Assembly: GCA_964397205.1 (NCBI GenBank)
Contig: CAYNIT010000017.1
Location: 1 to 34,336, forward strand
Length of the DNA: 34,336 nucleotides
Direction of reading: 5' to 3'
From: Phaeodactylibacter sp964397205
GTDB taxonomy: Bacteria > Bacteroidota > Bacteroidia > Chitinophagales > Saprospiraceae
Below the pieces are notes generated by a model that was not told where the DNA came from, made no database searches, and saw nothing but the letters and a program-made list of their open reading frames with translations. Positions 1-7,483 of this stretch are shown here, piece by piece (the stretch's first letter is position 1; each line of letters starts with the position of its first letter). The position numbers and the translations under genes are program-made.

Positions 1-405
1 CTCCAGTTTCTGGGGGTCAATGGTTAGGGTAACGCGCTTGACAGGAGCGGGTTTACGGGGCATCGGCTCCGGATTCACGGTGCTCCGTATGAGCGCGTCG
101 AGGCCATCGCCCGCCGGCCGGCGGCGGCGTTTTTTGACGGAAGTATTGGGTGCGGTTGTTGGTTGTTCTTCTTTTTCTTTGAGCTGTTGTTCCAGGCTTT
201 CGTCAAAGGCATCCTGCAGAAAAGCTTGCAAGTCTTCCGAAAAGTCCTTTCCGGAGGAGCGCTTGCGGCTTTCCTTTTGCTTTTTGAGGCTGGCAGCTTT
301 CTCAGACGACAGCAAGGGGCTGTCTTCCTGAAGCGTTTCGTCTTCAGCAGCTCCGAAAATACTATCCATCCCGTCCGTGAATCTCTTTTTGCTCACAAGC
401 TTCAT
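1..405 (-). CDS. Basic partner protein of ParA, N-terminal 135 residues (partial)
   Basis: The reading frame starts at an ATG (403-405) and stays open to the left window edge. An in-frame TAA lies two codons upstream, so the start cannot be further out. The visible part begins MKLVSKKRFTDGMDSIFG. It continues through a charged Lys/Glu/Gln-rich low-complexity stretch and a run of basic residues (KKRRRRP, about residue 95), and ends in RVTLTIDPQKLE, which resembles the start of a ribbon-helix-helix or similar small DNA-binding domain. It lies 55 bp downstream of parA on the same strand, so the two are probably co-transcribed. Small basic proteins often follow parA and act as ParB-like or adaptor partners; that role is inferred here. 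The C-terminal domain that would decide the family is outside the window. Confidence 0.72.
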   Translation of the reverse strand, partial: MKLVSKKRFTDGMDSIFGAAEDETLQEDSPLLSSEKAASLKKQKESRKRSSGKDFSEDLQAFLQDAFDESLEQQLKEKEEQPTTAPNTSVKKRRRRPAGDGLDALIRSTVNPEPMPRKPAPVKRVTLTIDPQKLE

Positions 406-460
406 TTTTTATTGCGGCGGCTCAGCCCCACAGCCGAAGCGCTGATGCCATCTTTCTAGA

Positions 461-1243
461 TCATGCCTCCCTTTCTTCCAACGCCCGGTCAAATTGTTCG
501 ACCCGGCTGAGGATTTCCCGGCTCAGCGAAAGGTAATCTTCCGCGCCGGCGCTCGACTTGCTGTATTCAAAAATATCTTTGCGCTGCGCCGGCGCTTCGG
601 CCAATGCTACGGTATCGCGAATTCTCGTTTCGAACACCAGGTTGCCGAAGTACTTGGTGATGGTTTCCACTACATCCCGGTTGAGCACCTTGCGGTGGTC
701 GTACATGGTAGCGATAACGCCTCCGATTTGCAATTCCTTGTTCAGGCGCAGCTTCACCTTCTGAATGACCTGCTTGATCTTGGCCAGCCCCTGCATCGCC
801 AGGAATTCGGTTTGCAGGGGGATGATCACGTAGTGGCTGCTCGTCAGCGCATTCAGCGTAAGCAGGCCGAGCGAAGGCGGGCAGTCCACAATGATGAAGT
901 CGTACTCCTCCAGCAGCGGGGCGAACAGTTCGCGCAGAATGAATTCTCGCCCTGCCTCATTGATCAGTTCCATTTCCGCTCCTGACAAATCCAGGGTCGA
1001 AGTGACGATATCCAGGTCTTCTTTGACAGGGACCGGCTGCAGTTCGGCTTCGCCCCGCAGCGCTTCGTATATGCTAGTAGGCGGCCTAGACACCCCCAGC
1101 GCCAGGGTCAGGTTGGCCTGTGGGTCCAGGTCAATGAGCAATACCTTTTTGCCCATCTCTACCATGCCTGCTCCGATATTGATCGCGCAGGTGGTTTTTC
1201 CCACCCCCCCTTTATGGTTAAGCAATGAAATAACTCTGCCCAT
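461..1243 (-). CDS. parA: ParA/Soj-family partition ATPase
   Basis: A 260-residue P-loop ATPase of the ParA/MinD superfamily. It uses ATP-dependent dimerisation and non-specific DNA binding to position chromosomes, plasmids or other cargo. Visible motifs are the deviant Walker A KGGVGKTT at residues 11-18 with its signature lysine, DLDPQANLT at about 39-47, and the Walker B region IIVDCPPSLG at about 117-126. There is no N-terminal helix-turn-helix extension, so it is the short Soj-like chromosomal type rather than a P1-type autorepressor. The ATG at 1241-1243 puts the P-loop at the expected distance from the start. A small basic protein follows 55 bp downstream, as expected for a partition pair. 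A possible -7 element lies upstream at 1315-1322. No parS-like site was recognised. Confidence 0.93.
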   Translation of the reverse strand: MGRVISLLNHKGGVGKTTCAINIGAGMVEMGKKVLLIDLDPQANLTLALGVSRPPTSIYEALRGEAELQPVPVKEDLDIVTSTLDLSGAEMELINEAGREFILRELFAPLLEEYDFIIVDCPPSLGLLTLNALTSSHYVIIPLQTEFLAMQGLAKIKQVIQKVKLRLNKELQIGGVIATMYDHRKVLNRDVVETITKYFGNLVFETRIRDTVALAEAPAQRKDIFEYSKSSAGAEDYLSLSREILSRVEQFDRALEEREA

Positions 1244-1603
1244 ATTGTTTTTGCTGGCTTTGCTTGATGAAAGTATAAGGTAAGCAAATTCTTGAAAGAA
1301 TACTTGCGTAGGCGCAAAAATATGGTTTTGGGTGGGAAAATTGCCAGACTAGGTCGCTTAACTGGCTTTTTTACAGCTGCGGGCAGCCGTCGGTGAGCGA
1401 GAAGTGCCAAATTGGCGTTGCACCGCCAAGGCGGCTGTCAAAATGGCGGCAAACCAGCTCAGAACCGTTCTGGTACATCATTTGAAGCTGAAAGCTTGTT
1501 AAAAAATTAGTAAAAAACAGGAATGCCGGCGGCCGTACTCCCATGGGGAGCAGCCGGGCAGGCATATCGAGATTATCATTGAAATCCTAAAAAACAAAGC
1601 TAT
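1244..1603. promoter_or_regulatory. Divergent parA/clpB control region with GC-rich palindromes
   Basis: This 360-bp gene-free stretch separates divergent parA and clpB. On the minus strand TATTTTTG (1315-1322) fits the Bacteroidota -7 consensus TAnnTTTG about 70 bases before parA, but I see no good -33 partner. On the clpB side there are two adjacent palindromes: GCCAAATTGGC at 1406-1416, and CCGCC-AA-GGCGG at 1423-1434. A further TGGCGGC sits at about 1444-1450. These could be operators for heat-shock control of clpB, but I do not recognise a CIRCE element or any named site. No coding sequence is apparent. Confidence 0.4.
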
Positions 1604-4222
1604 ATGAACTTGAATAATTTCACCATAAAAGCGCAGGAGGCGGTGCAGCAAGCCCAACAGCTGGCTATGCAGGAGCAGCATCAGGCCATTGAGCCTGCCC
1701 ACTTGCTGAAGGGCATTCTGCAGGTAGACGAGAACGTCACGCCATTTGTGTTGAAAAAGCTGGGTGTCAACTTTGACAACATCAAAAAGGCGGTTGACAG
1801 CATCATCCAATCGTATCCCAGCGTAAGCGGCGGCAATCAGTACCTGTCCCGCACCGCCAACGAAGCGCTGCAAAAAGCCAATGGCTACCTCAAAGAATTC
1901 GGTGATGAATTCGTAGCCCTGGAGCACCTGCTGCTGGGCATCCTGGCCGTTAAAGACAGCACGGCACAGATGCTGAAAGACAGCGGCATCACCGAAAAAG
2001 CCCTGAAAGCAGCGGTAGAAGAGCTGCGCAAGGGCAAGCGAGTGACCACCCACAGCGCCGAAGACAGCTACAACGCCCTGAGCAAATACGCCATCAATCT
2101 GAACGAGCGTGCCAAAGAAGGCAAACTCGACCCGGTGATCGGGCGGGAGGACGAAATACGCCGCGTGCTGCACATCCTGGCGCGCCGTACCAAGAATAAC
2201 CCCATACTGATCGGCGAAGCCGGCGTGGGTAAAACCGCCATCATCGAGGGCCTTGCTCACCGTATTGTGGACGGGGACGTGCCGGAAGACCTGCGCGACA
2301 AAGAGATCTTCTCCCTCGACATGGGGGCGCTGATCGCTGGCGCTAAGTACCAGGGCGAATTTGAAGAGCGCCTGAAATCCGTAATCGGAGAAGTAACTAC
2401 AGCGGAAGGGCGCATATTCCTCTTTATCGACGAGATTCACACGCTCGTAGGCGCGGGCAAGACACAGGGCGCCATGGATGCGGCCAACATCCTCAAACCC
2501 GCCCTGGCAAGGGGGGAGCTGCGCGCCATTGGTGCCACTACCCTGAACGAATACCAAAAGTACTTCGAAAACGACAAAGCCCTGGAGCGCCGCTTCCAGT
2601 CCGTACTGGTGGATGAGCCCGGTGTGGAGGATGCCATCTCTATTCTGCGCGGGCTGAAAGACCGGTATGAGACCCACCACAAAATCAATATAAAAGACGA
2701 TGCGGTAGTTTCTGCAGTCCAGTTGTCCCACCGGTACATTACCGACCGGCAATTGCCGGACAAAGCCATCGACTTGGTGGACGAGGCCGCTGCTAAACTT
2801 CGCTTGGAAATGAACTCCATGCCCGAAGAGCTCGATGAAATCGAGCGCCGGATTCGTCAGCTGGAAATTGAGCGCGAGGCCATGCGCCGGGAAAACGACG
2901 ATGCCAAAATAGAAGTACTCAACGAAGAGCTTGCCAACCTGGAAGAAGAGCGCAACGCCTTGAAGGCGCAATGGGAAAGCGAGCGCGAAGTCATCCTCGG
3001 CGTACAGCAGGCCAAAGAAGAACTGGAGCGGCTAAAAGTGGAAAGCGCCCGTGCGGAGCGGGAGGGCAATTTCACGGAGGCAGCGGAAATCCGTTACGGA
3101 CGGGTGCCTGAAGTGCAGCAGCAGTTGGAAGACTACACCCAACGCCTGCAGGAAATGCAAGCCGACAGCAAATTGCTGGTCAAGGAGGAAGTAGATGCCG
3201 AAGACATCGCCGAAATCGTCAGCCGATGGACTGGCATACCAGTTACCCGTATGCTGCAGAGCGAGCGTGAGAAGCTGCTTCACCTGGAAGAAGACCTGCA
3301 CAAGCGCGTGGTCGGCCAGGATGAAGCCGTCGAAGCTGTATCCGATGCCATCCGCCGCAGCCGCACCGGCTTGTCCAACGAACGGCGGCCCGTCGGCTCC
3401 TTCCTCTTCCTGGGTACTACAGGAGTGGGCAAAACGGAATTGGCTAAGGCGCTGGCCGAGTACCTATTCGATGACGAAGACCTGATGACCCGCATCGACA
3501 TGAGCGAGTACCAAGAGCGCCATGCCGTATCCCGCCTGGTGGGCGCGCCTCCCGGGTACGTAGGCTACGACGAAGGCGGGCAGCTGACCGAAGCCGTGCG
3601 CCGAAAGCCCTACAGCGTGGTGCTGTTGGATGAGATTGAGAAAGCGCATCCCGATGCCTTCAACATCCTGCTGCAGGTGCTGGAAGACGGCCGACTGACC
3701 GACAACAAAGGGCGTACTGCAGACTTCAAGAATACCATCATCATCATGACTTCCAACATCGGTTCGGACCTCATACGCGATAATTTCGCAAAAATGCTGC
3801 CGGGCCAGGAAGAAGAAGTGATTGAAAACACCCGCAGCCAAATCTTCGAGCTGCTGAAACAAAGCGTCCGCCCAGAGTTCCTCAACCGGATCGACGAGAC
3901 CATTATGTTCCGCCCGCTGTCCCGCAAAGACATCCGGCAGATCGTCGAGCTGCAAATGGAAGAACTCAAACAGACGTTGGCCAAGCAGCAAATCGAACTG
4001 AGCGTCAGCGAGCCAGCCATGGAGTGGTTGTCCGAAGCCGGCTACAATCCGGAGTTTGGCGCCCGGCCGCTGAAGCGGGTCATACAGAAAAAGGTGCTGA
4101 ATGAACTGTCTAAGCAAATGCTGCAGCGCAATGTGGAAGCCAACAGCCAAGTAGTGCTGGATGTCTTCGACGACAAAATTGTGTTCCGGCAGCCGATCGA
4201 GGAAGAGCTGGCCGCTGAGTAA
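1604..4222 (+). CDS. clpB: ClpB/Hsp104 protein disaggregase
   Basis: An 872-residue AAA+ chaperone that rescues aggregated proteins with DnaK by threading them through a hexameric ring in the cytoplasm. The order of domains is complete. The Clp N-domain covers about residues 1-145. NBD1 has Walker A GEAGVGKTA at 204-212 and Walker B FLFIDEIHT. The Glu/Lys/Arg-rich coiled-coil middle domain lies at about 405-525; its presence separates ClpB from ClpA and ClpC. NBD2 has Walker A GTTGVGKTE at 604-612 and Walker B VVLLDEIEKAH, with a Clp C-terminal domain containing GARPLKR. The length matches the family (about 860-870). The ATG at 1604 immediately precedes the conserved N-domain. The gene is monocistronic: it has its own upstream region and a strong double terminator. 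Confidence 0.97.
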   Translation: MNLNNFTIKAQEAVQQAQQLAMQEQHQAIEPAHLLKGILQVDENVTPFVLKKLGVNFDNIKKAVDSIIQSYPSVSGGNQYLSRTANEALQKANGYLKEFGDEFVALEHLLLGILAVKDSTAQMLKDSGITEKALKAAVEELRKGKRVTTHSAEDSYNALSKYAINLNERAKEGKLDPVIGREDEIRRVLHILARRTKNNPILIGEAGVGKTAIIEGLAHRIVDGDVPEDLRDKEIFSLDMGALIAGAKYQGEFEERLKSVIGEVTTAEGRIFLFIDEIHTLVGAGKTQGAMDAANILKPALARGELRAIGATTLNEYQKYFENDKALERRFQSVLVDEPGVEDAISILRGLKDRYETHHKINIKDDAVVSAVQLSHRYITDRQLPDKAIDLVDEAAAKLRLEMNSMPEELDEIERRIRQLEIEREAMRRENDDAKIEVLNEELANLEEERNALKAQWESEREVILGVQQAKEELERLKVESARAEREGNFTEAAEIRYGRVPEVQQQLEDYTQRLQEMQADSKLLVKEEVDAEDIAEIVSRWTGIPVTRMLQSEREKLLHLEEDLHKRVVGQDEAVEAVSDAIRRSRTGLSNERRPVGSFLFLGTTGVGKTELAKALAEYLFDDEDLMTRIDMSEYQERHAVSRLVGAPPGYVGYDEGGQLTEAVRRKPYSVVLLDEIEKAHPDAFNILLQVLEDGRLTDNKGRTADFKNTIIIMTSNIGSDLIRDNFAKMLPGQEEEVIENTRSQIFELLKQSVRPEFLNRIDETIMFRPLSRKDIRQIVELQMEELKQTLAKQQIELSVSEPAMEWLSEAGYNPEFGARPLKRVIQKKVLNELSKQMLQRNVEANSQVVLDVFDDKIVFRQPIEEELAAE

Positions 4223-4227
4223 ATTGG

Positions 4228-4291
4228 ATGCTATCGTAGCATCTTTTTATGCCTCCTTCGCAGCAAAGTCTGCGGGGGAGGCATTTTTTTT
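4228..4291 (+). terminator. Tandem rho-independent terminators after clpB
   Basis: Two stem-loops follow the clpB stop. The first is ATGCTA-TCG-TAGCAT (4228-4242) followed by CTTTTT. The second pairs ATGCCTCC (4249-4256) with GGAGGCAT (4277-4284), with an inner CGCAG/CTGCG stem (4259-4263 and 4270-4274), and is followed by a run of eight T (4284-4291). The second is a textbook intrinsic terminator. Confidence 0.88.
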
Positions 4292-4408
4292 CCAGAATGA
4301 CCTTGGTCATTGACAGGAGCCGGAGGAGGCTGCAATTTGAAGCGGCTAAGGGAGGATTCCGCCCACGGCTGTAGAATACCTGCCAAATACAAACCAAAAA
4401 ACTCGTCT

Positions 4409-5593
4409 ATGAAAACCCGATTCTTTATCCTGGCATTGGCCCTATTCAGTTGGGCAGCCTCTAGCCTGAAGGCGGCTGAGCCCAGAACAGGCGACCAGAT
4501 TGAAATCACAAGCCCTATCGAAGACAATCTCTATTTGGCCGGCGAAGATGTTTTGCTCTCGGCGGCTATACAGGGGGATGTCATTGCAGCCTGCAGCGAA
4601 CTGAGCGTACAGGACACCCTGTTTGGCGATTTGCTGGCAGCCACCAGCGAGGCCGCCGTGAATGCGCCGGTGCAAGGAGACCTGCGCCTGTTCACCGGTG
4701 TCTTTCGGCTGAACGCCCCAGTCGGCGGCGACCTCATCGTATTCGGCGGAGAGGTTACGCTGAGCCCGGGCACAAGCGTGGGCAGAGACCTAATCGTCTT
4801 CGGAGGGAAGGTAAGCATTAACGGAACGGTTCAGTCTGACCTGCGGGTCTACGGCGGCGAAGTGGAGGTAAATGGAACGGTAGAAGGAGCTACCGAGCTG
4901 CGCGGCGGCGAGCTGCGGCTCAACGGCCAGCTCAATGGAGATGCCATCCTGGCGGGGGAGCAGCTGAAGCTAGGCCAGCAAGCCAGCATTGCCGGCGACG
5001 TTCGGTACTGGGCCGGAACCGGCGAGATGGACTTTGGCCCGGTTGCCCGCAATCCGCAGTGGGATTCCAGCCTGCGCGCAGAAACCGGGAACGGATTCGG
5101 CGGCTGGGGATTCTTTTTGTTTAGCTTCTTGTCTTCCGTACTGCTCGCCCTCTTGCTTATTTGGCTGCTGGGGCCCTACTTCAGCCGCAGCGCCAGGCAT
5201 CTGGAGCAGAACTTCTTCAAGAGCTTTGCCTTTGGCGTGCTGTACGTGATTGCGGTGCCGGTAGGGCTGCTGGTGCTGGCTATAAGCCTCATTGGATTGC
5301 CGCTTAGCTTCCTGGGCGGTTCTTTTTACTTATTCACCCTGGTTTTCGCGCCGACCCTCGCTGCGGTACTGTTGGCCTTCTGGCTGGACCTTCGGTACGA
5401 ACGAGAATGGGGCAGGGGCATGCTGCTGCTGATATCGGTTGGTATTTTCCTGGCGCTGACAGCAGTGCTGCTGATACCTTTCCTGGGCTGGCTGATCGGC
5501 GTAGTGGTGATTGGCGGCGCACTGGGAGCACTTGTGCAGGGCGCAAGGCGGCCGAAGGATACTCCGCAGGATCCTTCTATTGTTGCAGCCTGA
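4409..5593 (+). CDS. Exported beta-helix (polymer-forming/bactofilin-like) protein with C-terminal membrane domain
   Basis: A 394-residue protein. The start is placed at the ATG at 4409 because it begins a clear signal peptide (MKTRFFILALALFSWAASS). An upstream in-frame ATG at 4310 would add an unlikely hydrophilic leader. Residues of about 40-215 are short repeats built on G-D-L-x-V-F-G-G-x-V, for example DLIVFGGEV, DLIVFGGKV, DLRVYGGEV and TELRGGELR. This is the right-handed beta-helix pattern of polymer-forming (bactofilin-like) domains. About four or five hydrophobic helices follow from residue 230 to 385, ending in a basic tail. The likely topology is a beta-helix outside the cytoplasm anchored by a membrane domain; the function is unknown. 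The last 17 codons lie in a direct repeat whose second copy sits at the end of yggS, so this gene was once directly convergent with yggS. Confidence 0.75.
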   Translation: MKTRFFILALALFSWAASSLKAAEPRTGDQIEITSPIEDNLYLAGEDVLLSAAIQGDVIAACSELSVQDTLFGDLLAATSEAAVNAPVQGDLRLFTGVFRLNAPVGGDLIVFGGEVTLSPGTSVGRDLIVFGGKVSINGTVQSDLRVYGGEVEVNGTVEGATELRGGELRLNGQLNGDAILAGEQLKLGQQASIAGDVRYWAGTGEMDFGPVARNPQWDSSLRAETGNGFGGWGFFLFSFLSSVLLALLLIWLLGPYFSRSARHLEQNFFKSFAFGVLYVIAVPVGLLVLAISLIGLPLSFLGGSFYLFTLVFAPTLAAVLLAFWLDLRYEREWGRGMLLLISVGIFLALTAVLLIPFLGWLIGVVVIGGALGALVQGARRPKDTPQDPSIVAA

Positions 5594-5641
5594 TCCCTAA
5601 TCCCGCGGCCCGAACAGGATACTGCCGATGCGGATCATAGT
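5543..5641. repeat. 99-bp direct repeat, left copy
   Basis: This matches 6615-6713 at a constant offset of 1072 bp, with no indels and four mismatches by my count (5579, 5581, 5582 and 5609). It contains the last codons of the beta-helix protein gene plus a stranded copy of the 3' end of yggS on the minus strand (codons for IRIGSILFGPRD and the stop). The yggS end here is not connected to a gene. Confidence 0.93.
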
Positions 5642-5771
5642 TTTCTTCCCGAAGCCGGCCGATCCCGATCTCGTACGTACGGAATTAAAAGGGTTTATTA
5701 TTGAGCCTCAATACTGAAGAGATTAGGCTGCTCGTGAGAGCTGTCCATGCTGAATATATGAATTTGTAGCC

Positions 5772-5827
5772 TTGATTTGCTTCCCCTATTGTGGTATCTT
5801 TACAAAAATGAAAGCGATATAGATATC
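5772..5827 (+). promoter_or_regulatory. Candidate promoter and operator of the DUF433/DUF5615 pair
   Basis: TTG (5772-5774), 20 bases, then TATCTTTA (5795-5802) approximates the Bacteroidota TTG-N19-TAnnTTTG promoter. The last base of the -7 element deviates. Just downstream, GATAT-AG-ATATC (5816-5827) is a perfect small palindrome ending four bases before the start codon, where an autorepressing antitoxin could bind. Both are pattern matches only. Confidence 0.38.
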
Positions 5828-5831
5828 AATT

Positions 5832-6080
5832 ATGGAATTAGTTCACCCACAGTTTTCAAGAATTACCGTCGATCAGGATAAGTGTTCTGGCAAACCATGT
5901 ATTAGAGGGTTTAGGTTCCCCGTCGCCACCTTGCTGGGCTATGTTGCGGGCGGCATGAATATGGAGCAAATCCTAGAGGAATTTCCGTTTTTGGAAAAAG
6001 AAGATTTCTATGAAGCGATGGCGTTTGCAGCCCAGGTGTTGGAGGAGAAGTTTGTGCCTTTGAATAAAGCCAGGGCATGA
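5832..6080 (+). CDS. DUF433 antitoxin
   Basis: An 82-residue protein of the DUF433 family. These are small DNA-binding antitoxins usually encoded just before a DUF5615 PIN-like toxin. The sequence shows the family pattern: RITVDQDKCSGKPCIRG at about residues 9-25, the helix-turn-helix-like segment FPVATLLGYVAGGMNMEQI, then EEFPFLEKEDFYEAMAFA. The frame is intact and the length is typical. Its stop overlaps the start of the DUF5615 reading frame by ATGA, so the two are translationally coupled. It probably neutralises the toxin and represses its own promoter, as in other type II modules. Here the partner toxin is frameshifted, so the antitoxin may be orphaned or may act only in regulation. Confidence 0.85.
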   Translation: MELVHPQFSRITVDQDKCSGKPCIRGFRFPVATLLGYVAGGMNMEQILEEFPFLEKEDFYEAMAFAAQVLEEKFVPLNKARA

Positions 6081-6453
6081 AGTTTTTGCTTGATGTTCAC
6101 ATGCCTGCAGGGTTGGCTGAATCCTTAGAAATGGAGGGGCATAAGTGCAGAATGTTGGCAAAGGTAGCCTAGCAGACCCCAGAAGTCTTGATGAAGAGAT
6201 CATTGAAATCGCAAGGCAAAATAATGAAGTCGTCCTGACACATGATCTTGATTTTGGAACCCTACTTGCTTTCAGTAACGCAGACTCGCCTTCTGTTGTG
6301 ATTTTCCGGATTTCTCATATCAATGCTCATCTATTTTCTCATTTGATAGTAAATAACTGGATCGCCATCAAGAGCCCTTTGGAAAATGGGGCAATCGTTG
6401 TTTTTCAAGAAAGTGCTATCCGGATTAGAGCATTGCCAATTGGCAAAAAATAA
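6077..6453 (+). pseudogene. DUF5615 PIN-like toxin, frameshifted
   Basis: The gene opens at ATG 6077, overlapping the antitoxin stop. It encodes MKFLLDVHMPAGLAESLEME and a few more residues before a TAG at 6170-6172 (31 residues). The remaining family sequence continues in the -1 frame to the TAA at 6451-6453, including DEEIIEIARQNNEVVLTHDL, which holds the conserved Asp residues, and then DFGTLLAF. The -1 frame is closed by a TAA at 6142-6144, so the indel must lie between 6145 and 6169. Restoring one base gives about 125 residues, the usual DUF5615 length, with the N-terminal FLLD and the THDLDF acidic motifs both present. DUF5615 proteins are Mut7-C/PIN-like and are presumed to be RNases. 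It is either a real inactivating deletion or a sequencing error. A GTG at 6145 could only give an N-terminally truncated protein. Confidence 0.8.
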
Positions 6454-6614
6454 CATCTTTCTACATCTTTAACTGAGCAAAGCTTTTCATGTGATTAAAC
6501 GAGCAGGGCTGTAAGCAAAAGTGACCAGGCTGTTTTTGCTTCTCGTGCAAGCGCGGCAAGGACAATCAGTCATGCGCGTAGACATCCTGCTGGAACAATT
6601 GGCATCTTTTCTCT

Positions 6615-6713
6615 GCAAGGCGGCCGAAGGATACTCCGCAGGATCCTTCTCTCATTGCAGCCTGATCCCTAATCCCGCGGTCCGAACAGGATACTGCCGA
6701 TGCGGATCATAGT
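6615..6713. repeat. 99-bp direct repeat, right copy
   Basis: This is the partner of 5543-5641. It contains the functional 3' end of yggS (stop at 6669-6671) and, on the plus strand, a detached copy of the last 17 codons of the beta-helix protein gene including its TGA (6663-6665). The differences from the left copy are conservative in the reading frames: Ile-Val becomes Leu-Ile in the plus-strand gene, and a Gly codon change in yggS is silent. Confidence 0.93.
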
Positions 6714-7325
6714 GCTGCCCTCTTCGATCGCAATTTTATAATCGCCGGACATGCCCATGGAAATTTCTTTGAAGTAATCGGCATCGGCAAAGAAATCCGC
6801 TTTCAAGCGGTCGTAGATGCGGTGCAGGGATTGGAACTCCCGGCGCACTTTCTCGTGATCGTCGGTAAAGGTAGCCATGCCCATGACTCCAAGGATGCGC
6901 ACATGTTCCATCCGGGCGTAGGCATCTGATTCGAGCGCTTCGATGGCTTCCGGCAGGTCGAAACCGAACTTGCTTTCCTCCTCGGCGATGTGGAACTGTA
7001 GGAGGCAATCGATGGTGCGTTCGTTTTGGCGGGCGCGCTTGTTGATTTCCTTCAGCACCTTGAGCCGGTCCACAGAGTGGATAAGGTGCACGAATGGAGC
7101 GATATACTTGATTTTGTTGGTCTGCAGATGGCCGACGAAGTGCCAGTTGATGTCCTTGGGCAGGGCTTCGTATTTCTCTGTCAGTTCCTGCACCCGGTTT
7201 TCGCCGAAGTCGCGATGCCCCTGTTCGTAAAAAGAAAGGATGTGTTCATTGGGTTTGGTTTTGGAAATGGCAACGAGGCGGGTTGGAGTCTCCGCAAGTT
7301 CTTCTTTTAGGTCCCGCAGGTTCAT
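6669..7325 (-). CDS. yggS: YggS/PLPBP-family pyridoxal-phosphate homeostasis protein
   Basis: A 218-residue member of the YggS/PROSC family. These cytoplasmic, PLP-binding, single-domain TIM-barrel proteins buffer vitamin B6 and amino-acid pools and have no demonstrated enzymatic reaction. Family hallmarks are LVAISKTKP near the N-terminus, whose lysine carries PLP, then DFGENRVQE, WHFVGHLQTNK, the HSVD motif, GVMGMATFTDD, SMGMSGDY, and STMIRIGSILFG at the C-terminus, which contacts the PLP phosphate. I place the start at the ATG 7323-7325 (MNLRDLKEE). A longer frame upstream adds 51 residues unlike the family and is probably not translated. The gene end lies in the right copy of the 99-bp repeat. 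Confidence 0.93.
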   Translation of the reverse strand: MNLRDLKEELAETPTRLVAISKTKPNEHILSFYEQGHRDFGENRVQELTEKYEALPKDINWHFVGHLQTNKIKYIAPFVHLIHSVDRLKVLKEINKRARQNERTIDCLLQFHIAEEESKFGFDLPEAIEALESDAYARMEHVRILGVMGMATFTDDHEKVRREFQSLHRIYDRLKADFFADADYFKEISMGMSGDYKIAIEEGSTMIRIGSILFGPRD

Positions 7326-7353
7326 CAAAGTGTTTTGTTTTTGGTAACAGATT

Positions 7354-7382
7354 GCCCTGCCTAAGGTTGCAGCGGGCAGGGC
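7354..7382 (-). promoter_or_regulatory. Stem-loop upstream of yggS
   Basis: GCCCTGCC (7354-7361) and GGCAGGGC (7375-7382) form an 8-bp stem with a 13-base loop, 28 bases upstream of the yggS start. There is no T run on either side, so it is not an ordinary terminator. It could be a leader structure of the yggS mRNA or an operator. The function is unknown. Confidence 0.35.
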
Positions 7383-7483
7383 TCGCCCTCCTTTTCTTCG
7401 CGAGGCTAACATTTTCTTAAGCAAGCAGCAGAAAATATCTGTGCTTGCGCCGCCGTTTTCCCTATAATCAAAACCCAAGGGCT

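Larger units (their letters stand above)
5642..6614. mobile_element. Inserted toxin-antitoxin module between the 99-bp direct repeats
   Basis: This 973-bp segment separates two genes that would otherwise be convergent with 3 bp between their stop codons. It holds a DUF433 gene and a frameshifted DUF5615 gene and nothing else recognisable. It has no transposase, integrase or terminal inverted repeats. Base composition looks lower in GC than the flanks: I count 23 G+C in the 60 bases 6181-6240. The left 190 bp are non-coding with small palindromes (TTGAG-C-CTCAA at 5701-5711). The right 160 bp contain an inverted repeat AAGCAAAA/TTTTGCTT (6513-6520 and 6534-6541). The mechanism of insertion is inferred, not seen. 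Confidence 0.65.

Noticed and set aside
20..459. Two plus-strand frames at the left edge
   Set aside because: They are Phe/Ser-rich shadows of the minus-strand parA partner, which has the charged composition and start context of a real gene.
1446..1462. Possible sigma-54 promoter (GG-N10-GC) before clpB
   Set aside because: Only the GG/GC spacing fits; the remaining consensus positions are poor, so it is no better than chance.
1499..2971. Long minus-strand open frame (490 codons) opposite clpB
   Set aside because: It is antisense to a certain clpB, has no family motifs, and a composition typical of a shadow frame in GC-rich DNA.
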